NCBI GenBank assembly: GCA_947089135.1
Contig: CAMUJF010000004.1
Location: forward strand, 78,523 to 142,522
Origin: an uncultured Clostridia bacterium
GTDB taxonomy: Bacteria; Bacillota; Clostridia; Oscillospirales; Ruminococcaceae
Length of the DNA stretch: 64,000 bases
Direction of reading: 5' to 3'
A program made the translations under genes and the position numbers. Each line of letters opens with the position of its first letter. The stretch's first letter is position 1. Positions 41,992 through 53,240 of the stretch are shown here, one piece after another. A model generated the notes under the pieces. That model made no database searches. It saw nothing but the letters and a program-made list of their open reading frames with translations, and was not told the DNA's origin.

Positions 41992-41996
41992 TCGAT

Positions 41997-43352
41997 CTAT
42001 TCCTTAGAAAGCAAGACAACCGTCTCCACATGCCCTGTTCTCGGAAACAGATCAAATGCTCGCGCCTTTTTAATTTTGTACCCGTTATCCGAAAGATATT
42101 TCGCGTCCCGAGCCGCGGTGGCGGGATTGCACGATATCATTACTATCTTTGCGGGAGACATTTTCACCAAGCTGTCCAATGTCAGCCTTCCGCATCCCTT
42201 CCGCGGCGGGTCTATGACCGCAACATCGGGGACTGTACCCTCGTCCGCAAGCTTTGCCGCAAGCTCTCCCGCGTCGCCGCAGTAAAATTCCGCGTTCCGG
42301 ACGCCGTTCAGCTTCGCGTTTCTTTTTGCGTTTTCTATCGCTTCGGGAACAATTTCACAGCCTATTATCTTTTTGGCCTTATCGGAAAACGCAAGTCCTA
42401 TAGTTCCCGCTCCGCAGTAAAGATCGAGAACGGTTTCGCCGCCGTTCAGTTCTGCGTATTCCATTGCCTGACAGTACAGCTTTTCCGCCTGGGCGGTATT
42501 GACCTGATAAAAGGACATAGGCGAAAGGGTAATTTTCTTTCCGCATAAAATATCTGTTATTTCGTCCGAGCCGAAAAGAGTGATGTTTTCCATACCAAGG
42601 ATCACGTTTGTATTTTTCGGATTAACATTAATAACAATGCTTTTCACATCGGGGAACTTGTCCGGGAGCGTACGTGCAATATCCGTAAAATCGTTAAGCC
42701 TGCTCTTGTTTTTTACAACGAAGCATACCATTGTTTCGCCGGAATGAAAGCCACGTCTTATGTAAATGTGGCGGAGCATTCCGCTGCCGTTCTCTTCATT
42801 ATAGGCGGGAATTTTTTTATTGTCCGCAAGTCTCAGGCATTCTTTTATTATTTCGCCGAAAATTTTCGGCTGCAAACGGCAGTCCGTAAACGGAACTACC
42901 CTGTGACTGCGTTTGGAATAAAATCCGCATACAAGCCTGCCGTTCTGTTCGGCAACGGGATACTGAGCCTTGTTGCGGTAAAAATCCTCGTCGCCGCCGC
43001 ATATCTCCTCAAAGGGAATATCCGAAAATCCGCCGATGCGCATAAAAGCGTCCCGCACAAGCTTGTCCTTAAGGCTAAGCTCGGCGGAATAGGTCATATG
43101 GCGAAACGTACAGCCGCCGCACTTCGCGGACGCGGGACAGCCGCTTTCCGCACGGTCGGGAGAAGCGGCGATCATTCTGTCAATAATTCCGTAAGCAAAG
43201 CTTTTTGTGATCTTTACGATTTTGCAGGAAATAACGTCCCCGACGGCGGTAAGCGGTACGAATACCGCCATGCCGTCCCCGGAACGTCCCACGCCGTTTC
43301 CCTCGGCGGTCATGCCTGTGATCTCAAGCGTTATTGTTTCATTTTTCTTCAT
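41997..43352 (-). CDS. rlmD: 23S rRNA (uracil-5-)-methyltransferase, RlmD/RlmCD type
   Basis: 451 residues. An N-terminal TRAM RNA-binding domain (about 3-62) precedes the iron-sulfur cysteines Cys72, Cys78, Cys81 and Cys158 (SGCPASAKCGGCTF, FTDCRLQ). The methyltransferase domain shows FYQVNTAQAEKLY, VLDLYCGAGTIGL (SAM motif I), DPPRKGCG and ISCNPATAARD with the catalytic Cys. It makes m5U in 23S rRNA; Firmicutes often use one enzyme for U747 and U1939, so RlmCD is also a fair name. ATG at 43352 has only a weak ribosome site and lies 10 bases after the zinc-ribbon gene, so coupling is likely. Confidence 0.93.
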   Translation of the reverse strand: MKKNETITLEITGMTAEGNGVGRSGDGMAVFVPLTAVGDVISCKIVKITKSFAYGIIDRMIAASPDRAESGCPASAKCGGCTFRHMTYSAELSLKDKLVRDAFMRIGGFSDIPFEEICGGDEDFYRNKAQYPVAEQNGRLVCGFYSKRSHRVVPFTDCRLQPKIFGEIIKECLRLADNKKIPAYNEENGSGMLRHIYIRRGFHSGETMVCFVVKNKSRLNDFTDIARTLPDKFPDVKSIVINVNPKNTNVILGMENITLFGSDEITDILCGKKITLSPMSFYQVNTAQAEKLYCQAMEYAELNGGETVLDLYCGAGTIGLAFSDKAKKIIGCEIVPEAIENAKRNAKLNGVRNAEFYCGDAGELAAKLADEGTVPDVAVIDPPRKGCGRLTLDSLVKMSPAKIVMISCNPATAARDAKYLSDNGYKIKKARAFDLFPRTGHVETVVLLSKE

Positions 43353-43362
43353 TTCAAAAATA

Positions 43363-43719
43363 TCAAAGCTTTTCGCCGCATTTGGTGCAGTATGCGCTTA
43401 TCGCGTCGTTTGCGGTACCGCAGAAACGGCATTCCTTGGATCTCTTTGCGTTTACGGAAACGTCGGCTTCTTCAAGCTTGCCGGACAGCTCCTTGATCTC
43501 GCCGATAAGCTTTTTCATTTCGCCGGTCTTGTCGTCGCCGCACTCGTGCATATTGTAGCATATTTTCCCCAGCTCGCAGTATTTTTCCTTGATCTTCATA
43601 CGAAGCTGACCGCGGTCTATCTGGGTCTTGGAGTAGTCAATAGCTTCTCCCGCCTTAGCCGCCGCCTTGTCGAAAACGTCCTTTGCGCCTGTTACCAGAT
43701 CGTCAAAATTAAAGCTCAT
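43363..43719 (-). CDS. Coiled-coil zinc-ribbon protein of unknown function
   Basis: 118 residues. The N-terminal two thirds are charged helix (GAKDVFDKAAAKAGEAIDYS and LIGEIKELSGKLEEADVSV). The C-terminal part is a zinc ribbon (ECRFCGTANDAISAYCTKCGEK). Similar short proteins are frequent in Ruminococcaceae; I know of no assigned function. ATG at 43719 follows CAGGAGG. It precedes the rRNA methyltransferase by 10 bases. Confidence 0.75.
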   Translation of the reverse strand: MSFNFDDLVTGAKDVFDKAAAKAGEAIDYSKTQIDRGQLRMKIKEKYCELGKICYNMHECGDDKTGEMKKLIGEIKELSGKLEEADVSVNAKRSKECRFCGTANDAISAYCTKCGEKL

Positions 43720-43774
43720 AATAGTTTCCTCCTGTAAAATAATTAATTAATAACTTGCAGACCTAATATGCAAA

Positions 43775-44209
43775 TTATAATTTTTTTGTAAAGCAAATAA
43801 TTCTGTTTGCCTCTTTGAACCCCATAGCTTTATGAAACCGGAAGCTGACGTCATTGCTTATTTCGCAGTCGCTGGCAAATTCGCTGCAGCCCTTTGATGC
43901 AGCCCATTTTTCACATTCCGCCAACAGTTCTTTTGCATAGCCGCAGCCGCGGTAATTTTCTTTAACAAAAATACCCTCCAGATAACCCACAGGCGTTGTT
44001 TCAGTTCCCTCTACATAATCGTTCCTGAGCTGACACTGAGCAAAACCGACAGGAATATCATTTTCATATTTCAGAAAAATCTGCGCACTGTCCTTGGAAA
44101 GCATTTCAGTAAACTCATTTTTCAAGTCATCAGCGGAGTGACCGTCCCACAATAAAGCGGCTAATTCTGCAATTACGGATATATCGCTTTTTCCGGCCTT
44201 ACGTATCAT
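43775..44209 (-). CDS. GNAT acetyltransferase resembling aminoglycoside 6'-N-acetyltransferase
   Basis: 144 residues. This is a GNAT fold with the acetyl-CoA loop ENYRGCGYAKELL (about 91-103). Several stretches match the AAC(6')-I group: GFAQCQLRNDYVEGTETTPV, VGYLEGIFV, CSEFASDCEISN and the end EANRIICFTKKL. AAC(6') enzymes inactivate kanamycin, tobramycin and related drugs, but chromosomal relatives may have another amine substrate. ATG follows CAGGAG. No mobile element flanks it; it may be native. Resistance is inferred from family likeness only. Confidence 0.82.
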   Translation of the reverse strand: MIRKAGKSDISVIAELAALLWDGHSADDLKNEFTEMLSKDSAQIFLKYENDIPVGFAQCQLRNDYVEGTETTPVGYLEGIFVKENYRGCGYAKELLAECEKWAASKGCSEFASDCEISNDVSFRFHKAMGFKEANRIICFTKKL

Positions 44210-44260
44210 AATTATTTCTCCTGATTTTAAGCTGCAAGCTGCGCATAACCAACAGTCATT

Positions 44261-45826
44261 TTAAAGACTGTTGAAAAAACTAACGATTCCCTCTTTTTTA
44301 GCGATCATTTTATCGTACCTTGAAATATACTCATAGGGGAACTTGTAGTTGAACAGCCGCTCTATCTTTCCCGTTTCGGTATTCACCAGCTTTGTGGAAC
44401 CGCCCGCTCCCGCGGCGAGAATAGTCTGCGCCTCCTCCATTATGTAGATGTTGTAGAGACACTCGTATCCCGCCTTGGCAAAGCCAACGTTTTCAAGGTT
44501 ATCCACCGTGTTTTTCTGCCGGTAGAGGTAGTAGGGGAGATACCCCTTGCCGAGCAGATACCTTTGCCCGAAATCCACCATTTCGCTCACAGCCATTCCA
44601 TGAAGAAAATGCACAAAAGCCGAACCAAAATTTTGCATATATGAATTTTGGTGAAGGATTTTGTTTGCATTTTCAAAGTGGAATTGCTGTAACCTGCTGT
44701 CAACGCGGCGTTCCTCTGCGGAAAACAGCGCCGAGGAACGTTTCACCGTCAGCGTATGGATAGTAATGCTTTCGGGATCCAGTTCGCAGAGCATTTCGAT
44801 AGTCTGCGCAAAGCTTTCGGGAGTGTCGGTGGGAAGTCCCGCGATAACGTCCATATTGATATTGCCGAAGCCCAATCTGCGGGCAGTCTCGAAAGCATTC
44901 ACCACGTCCTTTGCTGTATGCCGTCTGCCTATGGCTTCGAGCACGCTGTCGTTCATGGTCTGTGGATTTACAGAAATTCTTGTAGCTCCGAAATCGCGGA
45001 TTATTTCAAGCTTTTTTTCGGTAATCGTATCGGAACGTCCCGCTTCTACAGTATATTCACGTATTTTTGAAATGTCAAAGTTTTTTTTCACTGCGGACAT
45101 CACGGCTTCCAACTGCTCCGCCGAAAGAGCCGTGGGAGTCCCCCCTCCGATGTATACCGTGTCAAGCCGCAGATCGAGCTCCCTTGCGATATCGGCTGTC
45201 ATGGAAATTTCCTCGCAGAGCTTTTTAACATAGTCGGGGAGAAGCTTTTTCGCTCCCGCAGACTCAATTGAATGGCTCACGAACGAGCAATAGCTGCACC
45301 TTGACGGACAAAACGGTATCGACACGTACAGCGAATACGACCGCTTGTCCAAAGCCTTTAACGCGTCCGACTGAGTTACGGCGGTTCTGTAGGCAAGCTC
45401 CAACTTTTCGTCGGAAACATAGTATTTTTCTTTAAGGGCGGAAAAAATCTCCGACTTATCAAGTCCCCGCTCCATAAGCTCGTTGACCTTTTTTACGGGA
45501 CGTATGCCCGTCACCATACCCCACGCGGGAGTTGTTCCCGTAAGCTTTTCCATTATAAGATAAAGCATTGTACAAAGCGCGGTTTCGTCTTCCTTTTCGG
45601 AAAAATCTCCCTTGCGGTTCTCTGTGCGCGTCTCCTCGGATTCGCCCAACTTTACCGATACGGAAAGCGAATAGCCGTCCTCACAGGTTTCTCGCCTTAT
45701 CAGGCAGAAGTCGCCGCTTTCGGGGTATTCCTCAAAAAGAAAATCAAAGGTAACGATTGGCAGAAACAGTTTAAGGACAGCCTCCGTCTCATATTTAAAA
45801 CTGTTCCCGAAATAGCATACGGTCAT
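44261..45826 (-). CDS. hemZ: Coproporphyrinogen dehydrogenase HemZ (radical SAM)
   Basis: 521 residues. A HemZ-type N-terminal domain of ~160 residues precedes the radical SAM core with Cys173, Cys177 and Cys180 in PFCPSRCSYCSF, which hold a 4Fe-4S cluster. VYIGGGTPTALSAEQLEAV, the DTITEKKLEII region and MDVIAGLPTDTPESF are typical of the HemN/HemZ family. It would oxidise coproporphyrinogen III in heme synthesis, though several relatives are heme chaperones. No other heme genes are near. The ATG at 45826 with GAAAGG upstream is preferred over 45850, which overlaps the MBL gene. It is last in the recJ-relA-MBL-hemZ run. Confidence 0.88.
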   Translation of the reverse strand: MTVCYFGNSFKYETEAVLKLFLPIVTFDFLFEEYPESGDFCLIRRETCEDGYSLSVSVKLGESEETRTENRKGDFSEKEDETALCTMLYLIMEKLTGTTPAWGMVTGIRPVKKVNELMERGLDKSEIFSALKEKYYVSDEKLELAYRTAVTQSDALKALDKRSYSLYVSIPFCPSRCSYCSFVSHSIESAGAKKLLPDYVKKLCEEISMTADIARELDLRLDTVYIGGGTPTALSAEQLEAVMSAVKKNFDISKIREYTVEAGRSDTITEKKLEIIRDFGATRISVNPQTMNDSVLEAIGRRHTAKDVVNAFETARRLGFGNINMDVIAGLPTDTPESFAQTIEMLCELDPESITIHTLTVKRSSALFSAEERRVDSRLQQFHFENANKILHQNSYMQNFGSAFVHFLHGMAVSEMVDFGQRYLLGKGYLPYYLYRQKNTVDNLENVGFAKAGYECLYNIYIMEEAQTILAAGAGGSTKLVNTETGKIERLFNYKFPYEYISRYDKMIAKKEGIVSFFNSL

Positions 45827-45846
45827 TTTCAGCAGCCTTTCAATGA

Positions 45847-46503
45847 TCAATAGTCGAACATATTGCCGTTTAAAAACGGATTGTTGTTTTTCTCACGCAT
45901 GAGAGTGGTCTCGGAGCCGTGTCCCGAAAGCAGGCGGTAATCCCCGTATTCTCCGCGGAAATCCTCCAGACGTTTCAGGCTCTCAAACAGCGTTATCTGG
46001 TTTCCGTCGGGCATATCCGTTCTGCCTATGGAATTTTTAAAAAGCGTATCGCCGCTGAACATCACATCGTCAATAATATAGCAAACGCTTCCGCTTGTGT
46101 GACCGGGAGTATGCAGTACTGTGAATTTCAGCTCGTCAAGCTCCACCGTGTCGCCGTCGGAAAGGCAGACAGCGTCGCCGTAGGGCGTGGCGGGATTTTC
46201 AAGGTACTCCGAGAAAAACTCGGACAGGTTCGTATAGCTGTCTGTGAGCTTTCCCGCGTCCATTTCATGGATATATACCTCCGCGCCTGCGGCTGAGGCA
46301 AGCTCCGCAAGGGATTCTATATGGTCGCAGTGACCGTGAGTAAGCAGTATCTTTTTTATTTTCACGCCGTTTTTTTCGGCGGCGGCAAGTATTCTCTCCG
46401 CACCCTCGGGAGCGTCTATCAAAGCCGCGTTTCCCGCTTCGGAAACGACCAGATAGCAATTTACCGCAAATATTCCCTGCGGCGGAATTGTAATTATTTT
46501 CAT
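45847..46503 (-). CDS. Metallo-beta-lactamase-fold hydrolase (glyoxalase II-like)
   Basis: 218 residues. The zinc site THGHCDH gives His56, His58, Asp60 and His61; GHTSGSVCY, FSGDTLF and LSGHGSETTL supply the remaining ligands. Members of this group hydrolyse hydroxyacyl-thioesters or related substrates. Its stop is 20 bases from the hemZ start. The ATG at 46503 follows AAGGAG some bases upstream. It lies directly after relA and is commonly found there in Clostridia. Confidence 0.9.
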   Translation of the reverse strand: MKIITIPPQGIFAVNCYLVVSEAGNAALIDAPEGAERILAAAEKNGVKIKKILLTHGHCDHIESLAELASAAGAEVYIHEMDAGKLTDSYTNLSEFFSEYLENPATPYGDAVCLSDGDTVELDELKFTVLHTPGHTSGSVCYIIDDVMFSGDTLFKNSIGRTDMPDGNQITLFESLKRLEDFRGEYGDYRLLSGHGSETTLMREKNNNPFLNGNMFDY

Positions 46504-46564
46504 AAAATATACTCCTTGTATAGAGGTTTCCTGCTCTTAACTTCTTACATCTTATTTCTTACTT

Positions 46565-48763
<2,199 letters not shown>

Positions 48764-48829
48764 GGCTTTCCGCTCCTTTCTGTATTTTTGTTTAAAATTT
48801 TACAATATGTATATTTAAATCTGTCGACA

Positions 48830-50926
48830 TCATACTGCCGCAGGAACAGCGCGTCCTGCATTTTCGGGCTTAGGACAAAGTGCTTTAAGCTCCGAAAGTA
48901 TTTCCGAGCTGTCAAGATCGACTTTATTTTCAACATGCAGACGGCGGACCGTTTCGCTGTACATATCGGCTGCAATAAGCCCTGTCTCCGAGAAAATATC
49001 AACGGCAAGGCGGAACTTGCAGCAGTTCATGCGGTCGGGAAGCTGCGAATACACTCGGAAAAATACGGAATCCATATCGGCGGGCGTTTCGGGTATTGCT
49101 CTGTAGACCGCAGCAAGCTCGCTTCTGTCCGGAACTATCCTCGGCAGCAGCGCTTTGTCCGCTCCCTCGCCCCTCTTGTAACGCTCGTATGCGTCCAGAG
49201 CGGCAAAGTATTTTTTCTGAGAGACTCCGTTTCTGCGGCAGTCGGCTATACGCAGGTTTACGGAGCTTTGACCGCCGTATGTATTTATTTCGGGGTACGC
49301 CAAAAGATCAAGCGTATCTCCCGTTCTATAGGGAAACTCTGCGGTTTTCACTCCGAACATCAGTCCCAAAACCGTTCTGTTTCCGTAGAAAAGCTTCAGT
49401 TTCGTGTGAGCTCCGCCCGAAAGCGGAATGACCTCGCCGAGCCTTGCTTCCAATATTGCAAACAGCGGCTTGGGATTGCCCTCTCCGCAGGGTTCGAGCA
49501 GGTCTAAGGAGGAAATTTCCTCTACGGTAAGTTCTTCGGGACGCAGAAGCTTATCCGCGTGAAGCGCAAGTCTCGGCATGGTTTGAAATTCCTCCGCCGC
49601 GTATTTTTGCAAAGCTTCGTTGAACAAGCAGATATTTTCTTTCAGAAGTGAAAATCCTCCTGCGCCGCTGTGTCCCCCGAATTTTGAAAGGAGTCCCGAA
49701 CAGGCTGTCAGAGCCTTGTGTATCGAAAATCCCGCCACAGACCTCGCCGAGCCGCGCGCTTCGTCCCCGCCGTTATTTTCATCGGAAAGTATGAACACAG
49801 GCTTGCCGAAGCGTTCCACAAGCTTTGCAGCCACTATCCCTATAACGCCGTGGTGCCAGCCCTCGCCGTACAGAAACAGTATTCTTTCGTATAGTATATG
49901 CGGATTTTCGACAATACTCGCGTGTATCTCTTCCATGATGTCCGCTTCGGTCTTTTTTCGCTCCGAGTTAAGAGAATTGAGTCTCGCAGCCATTTCCGCG
50001 GCGGTATCGGGATTCTCGCAGAGCAGCAGCTCTACGGCTTCCGAGGCAGTAGCGAACCGTCCCGCGGCGTTTATTCTCGGAGCGATCGCAAACGCCGCCT
50101 GCATTGACGTTATGGGCGGCTTTACCGAGGCCGCGTCCATAAGAGCCTGCAAACCCGCGTTTTCTGTGTTTTCCAGATATTTCAAGCCAAGGCGTACTAT
50201 CTCGCGGTTTTCTCCCGAAAGCGGAACAACGTCCGCTACAGTTGCTATTGCTGCAAGGTCGGAGAACTGCTCCAACGCCATGTCAAGACTTCCGCCGTCC
50301 ATAGCGGCGACCAATTTCAGGGCAACACCGCAGCCGCACAGGTCTTTGAAAGGCGAAAGATCGTCGTTCCGGTGAGGATCGACTACTGCCGCAGCTTCGG
50401 GGAGAACGTCTCCGGGCTGGTGGTGATCGGTAATGACAAGCTCTATGCCAAGCTCCTTTGCAAGAGCAGCTTCATTAACTGCGGAGATTCCGTTGTCCAC
50501 GGTGACAATAAGCTCCGTGCCCTCCTCCGCAAGACGTCTGAGAGCGTCCGCGCACAGACCGTAGCCCTCGATTCTGTCATTGATATAGTAACTAACGTTT
50601 CCGCCGATACATTCCAGATATGAGTACAGCAAAGCTGTGGCTGTAATTCCGTCGCAGTCGTAATCGCCGTAAACGCATATGCTTTTGCCGTTATCCACAG
50701 CCGCAAGTATCGCGTCAGCGGCTTCGCGCATATCCTTTATCAAAAACGGGTCGGACAGCCTTTCCGCATTGTCCCCGCCGTCCTCGTTAAAAAAGCTCAT
50801 GGCTTTTTCCATTGAATCTATTCCGCGGGAGACAAGCACCTCCGCGCATATCCCGGAAAGTCCCCCCTGCTGCGAAATAGTTTTTGCAGCGTTAAGATCG
50901 GGATTCCCGACAGTCCATTTTTTCAT
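48830..50926 (-). CDS. recJ: Single-strand DNA exonuclease RecJ
   Basis: 698 residues. The DHH domain has VYGDYDCDGITATALL with Asp88, Asp90 and Asp92, and VITDHHQPGD (167-169). DHHA1 region motifs include GEGWHHGVIGIVAAKLVE and FGGHSGAGGFS. It degrades single strands 5' to 3' in recombination and mismatch repair. Start: either ATG at 50926 (12 bases after AGGAG) or TTG at 50932 (6 bases after); the ATG is given. Its leader contains three tandem 18-bp repeats. It is first in the recJ-relA-MBL-hemZ series. Confidence 0.95.
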   Translation of the reverse strand: MKKWTVGNPDLNAAKTISQQGGLSGICAEVLVSRGIDSMEKAMSFFNEDGGDNAERLSDPFLIKDMREAADAILAAVDNGKSICVYGDYDCDGITATALLYSYLECIGGNVSYYINDRIEGYGLCADALRRLAEEGTELIVTVDNGISAVNEAALAKELGIELVITDHHQPGDVLPEAAAVVDPHRNDDLSPFKDLCGCGVALKLVAAMDGGSLDMALEQFSDLAAIATVADVVPLSGENREIVRLGLKYLENTENAGLQALMDAASVKPPITSMQAAFAIAPRINAAGRFATASEAVELLLCENPDTAAEMAARLNSLNSERKKTEADIMEEIHASIVENPHILYERILFLYGEGWHHGVIGIVAAKLVERFGKPVFILSDENNGGDEARGSARSVAGFSIHKALTACSGLLSKFGGHSGAGGFSLLKENICLFNEALQKYAAEEFQTMPRLALHADKLLRPEELTVEEISSLDLLEPCGEGNPKPLFAILEARLGEVIPLSGGAHTKLKLFYGNRTVLGLMFGVKTAEFPYRTGDTLDLLAYPEINTYGGQSSVNLRIADCRRNGVSQKKYFAALDAYERYKRGEGADKALLPRIVPDRSELAAVYRAIPETPADMDSVFFRVYSQLPDRMNCCKFRLAVDIFSETGLIAADMYSETVRRLHVENKVDLDSSEILSELKALCPKPENAGRAVPAAV

Positions 50927-50946
50927 TTGCAAATTACGCTCCTGCC

Positions 50947-51000
50947 GTCCGTAACGTACATAATGTCCGTAACGTACATAATGTCCGTAACGTACATGAC
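50947..51000. repeat. Three tandem 18-bp repeats in the recJ leader
   Basis: GTCCGTAACGTACATAAT is repeated exactly at 50947 and 50965, and with two changed bases at 50983. A fourth partial unit (GTCCGT) begins at 51001. The unit holds the palindrome ACGT. It lies between the promoter and the recJ start, so it is in the mRNA leader. Confidence 0.95.
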
Positions 51001-51044
51001 GTCCGTGGCGGTTCCTTTCAAAAAATACTTAAACGTTTCATTAC

Positions 51045-51074
51045 ATTATACCATATTTACCTGTCAATAATCAA
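51045..51074 (-). promoter_or_regulatory. recJ operon promoter
   Basis: Leftward TTGATT (51074-51069), 18-base spacer, TATAAT (51050-51045) with an extended TGG just before the -10. Confidence 0.75.
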
Positions 51075-51236
51075 GAGAATGCGAAAACATTTTACACAAA
51101 TTAAAAACCGCTTTTGACATTTTTGGTGTTACGCCTAAAAATATCCTCAAAACCGCCCGAATTTTGTATATAAATGAGAAAATAAAATTAGTCATAAAAT
51201 GTGCTTTTATTCTTTTCGGGTAATGCTATAATTATA

Positions 51237-51242
51237 CTTGTG
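51237..51242 (+). promoter_or_regulatory. Extended -10 box for the Na/Pi transporter gene
   Basis: TATAAT at 51237-51242 with TG one base upstream. The -35 region is poor (TTTTCG), as often seen with extended -10 promoters. It lies 70 bases from the ATG. Confidence 0.5.
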
Positions 51243-51312
51243 AGAAAACGTTTAAGGAATAAGAGAAAAAACAGGAAGCCAAACAGGTCAAAACCGGAAC
51301 AGGAGAAAGAAT

Positions 51313-53115
51313 ATGTCAGGAACCGATATCATACTAATCGCCGTTCAGGCGTTCGGAGGAGTCGCGCTTTTTATCTACGGAATGCTTATGCTTAGCCGCG
51401 GACTGGAAAAGGTCTCGGGGGGCAAGCTGGAAAAAATCCTTTCGGGACTTACCAACAACATCTTTAAAAGCGTCGCTCTTGGAGCGGCGGTAACAGCCGC
51501 CATACAAAGCTCGGGAGCGACTACGGTAATTATCGTCGGCATGGTAAACGCGGGCATTTTAAAGCTGTCGTCAGCAATAGGCGTTATTATGGGCGCGAAT
51601 ATAGGCACTACCGTCACGGGACAGATACTTCGTCTCGGAGACCTTGAAAACAGCGCAAACGCAGGCTTTATTCTGAAGCTGCTTACCCCCACTTACCTTG
51701 CGCCGATAATCGCTATAACGGGACTTCTCATTTATATGCTGTCCAAAAGCGATATGAAAAAAAATGTGGGCGAGGCTCTTGTGGGTCTGGGCATACTTTT
51801 TACGGGAATGCTCACCATGAGCGGAGCGGTTGCTCCCATGGCTGAGCTTGAGGCTTTCAGGAAGCTTTTTTCCGCGCTGTCAAATCCTTTCCTCGGAATA
51901 ATCGCGGGCGCGGCTGTAACGGCTCTGCTGCAAAGCTCGTCGGCTTCTATAGGTATCCTGCAAGCCATTTCCTCAACGGGTATACTTAAGTTTTCGGCGG
52001 CTTTCCCTATTATTATGGGACAGAACATAGGCTCATGCGTTACGTCGCTTATTTCCGCAGTGGGAGCGAATAAAAATGCAAAGCGTGCAGCCGCTGTACA
52101 TCTTTATTTTAACGTTATAGGTACGGCTGCGTTTCTTATCGTTGTTTATACCATAAAGGCGATTGTCGGTTTTCCCGCTTGGGACGATCCCATATACATG
52201 GGCGGGATCGCAAATTTCCACACGTTTTTCAACGTTGCTGTAACGCTTTGTTTCCTGCCGTTTACGAAGCTTCTTGAAAAGCTTGCCTGCATTACTATCC
52301 GTGATAAAAGCAGTACCGAAGAGGAACAGGGCGGCGAGGAGATCACTTTCAGCGCGCTGGACGAACGTTTCCTGAAATCTCCGTCGCTGGCTATACAGCA
52401 GGCGCAGAACACAGTTGTCACAATGGGACGCGTCGCGCTTCAGAACTTTACCGGAATGAGAAAACTGTTCAACAAAGACGAGTTCAGCGAAAAGCTTGTC
52501 TCGCGGCTGAACGACAACGAGGAAGCTCTCGACCGCATGGAGGACAGGCTTAATGCCTATCTTGTAAAAATAACGGAATGTACCCTTACGGATTATGAAA
52601 ACCGCCGTGTGACCGAGCTTCTGCACCTTACCTCCGAGTTCGAGCGTATCGGCGACTATGCCATGAACCTTATTGAAAACGCCGAAAAGCTTCACGGTCT
52701 TGACGTTACCTTTTCGGACGGCGCGCTCCGTGAGCTTGGTGTGATATCCGACGCTGTTCAGGAGATAATCGGCATGGCTGTGGATACTGTAAAAAACAAC
52801 GATATCGGACTTGCTTTCAAGATAGAGCCTTTGGAGGAAACTGTGGATTTCCTCAATGAAACGCTTAAAGCGCGGCATATAGAACGTCTTAAAGACGGCG
52901 AATGCGTGGTGGAAAGCGGAGTCAATTTCCTTGATCTGCTTATCAATCTGGAACGTATTTCCGACCACTGCTCCAATATTGCGGTGTACGTTATCGGAGC
53001 GCAGAAAAACAGATCTGTGCTTAACCGCCATGAATATATTCAGGCGCAGCACAAGGGCAGCGACAAGGAGTACCTTGATCTTACGGAGCAGTACATGGCA
53101 AAGTATACTGTATAA
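51313..53115 (+). CDS. Na/Pi-cotransporter family protein with C-terminal PhoU-like domain
   Basis: 600 residues. Residues ~1-325 form the NptA/Na-Pi-cotransporter membrane domain, with two inverted QSS signatures (AAIQSSGATTVIIVG near 63-77 and ALLQSSSASIGILQ near 200). Residues ~370-580 are PhoU-like helices (LTSEFERIGDYAMNLIENAEKL, LLINLERISDHCSNIAVYVI). It imports phosphate with sodium, the PhoU part probably restraining flux. ATG follows CAGGAG. It is a single gene between its own promoter and a terminator, divergent from recJ. Confidence 0.92.
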   Translation: MSGTDIILIAVQAFGGVALFIYGMLMLSRGLEKVSGGKLEKILSGLTNNIFKSVALGAAVTAAIQSSGATTVIIVGMVNAGILKLSSAIGVIMGANIGTTVTGQILRLGDLENSANAGFILKLLTPTYLAPIIAITGLLIYMLSKSDMKKNVGEALVGLGILFTGMLTMSGAVAPMAELEAFRKLFSALSNPFLGIIAGAAVTALLQSSSASIGILQAISSTGILKFSAAFPIIMGQNIGSCVTSLISAVGANKNAKRAAAVHLYFNVIGTAAFLIVVYTIKAIVGFPAWDDPIYMGGIANFHTFFNVAVTLCFLPFTKLLEKLACITIRDKSSTEEEQGGEEITFSALDERFLKSPSLAIQQAQNTVVTMGRVALQNFTGMRKLFNKDEFSEKLVSRLNDNEEALDRMEDRLNAYLVKITECTLTDYENRRVTELLHLTSEFERIGDYAMNLIENAEKLHGLDVTFSDGALRELGVISDAVQEIIGMAVDTVKNNDIGLAFKIEPLEETVDFLNETLKARHIERLKDGECVVESGVNFLDLLINLERISDHCSNIAVYVIGAQKNRSVLNRHEYIQAQHKGSDKEYLDLTEQYMAKYTV

Positions 53116-53158
53116 TTTTAAGAATGTGAAAGAATATCAAAAATATAAAATTTACGAT

Positions 53159-53196
53159 AAAAAAGCTCCTCTGCACAAAGCAGGGGAGCTTTTTTA
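53159..53196. terminator. Two-way terminator
   Basis: Ten-bp stem (GCTCCTCTGC with GCAGGGGAGC, one G-T pair), 5-base loop, six A on one side and six T on the other. It serves the transporter gene and probably the converging TVP38 gene. Confidence 0.93.
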
Positions 53197-53240
53197 CTGC
53201 ACGCATTTATGCGCATATAATGTCGGGTAATTTTATTCGA

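Larger units (their letters stand above)
41623..41996. other. Gene-poor interval with an inverted repeat
   Basis: This 374-base gap between LysR and the rRNA methyltransferase is AT-rich. It contains the inverted repeat listed separately and a possible 42-residue reading frame at its right end. Otherwise nothing is seen. Confidence 0.5.

Noticed and set aside
50947..51010. Tandem repeats considered as a CRISPR array
   Set aside because: The units abut with no spacers, are only 18 bp and have no cas genes nearby.
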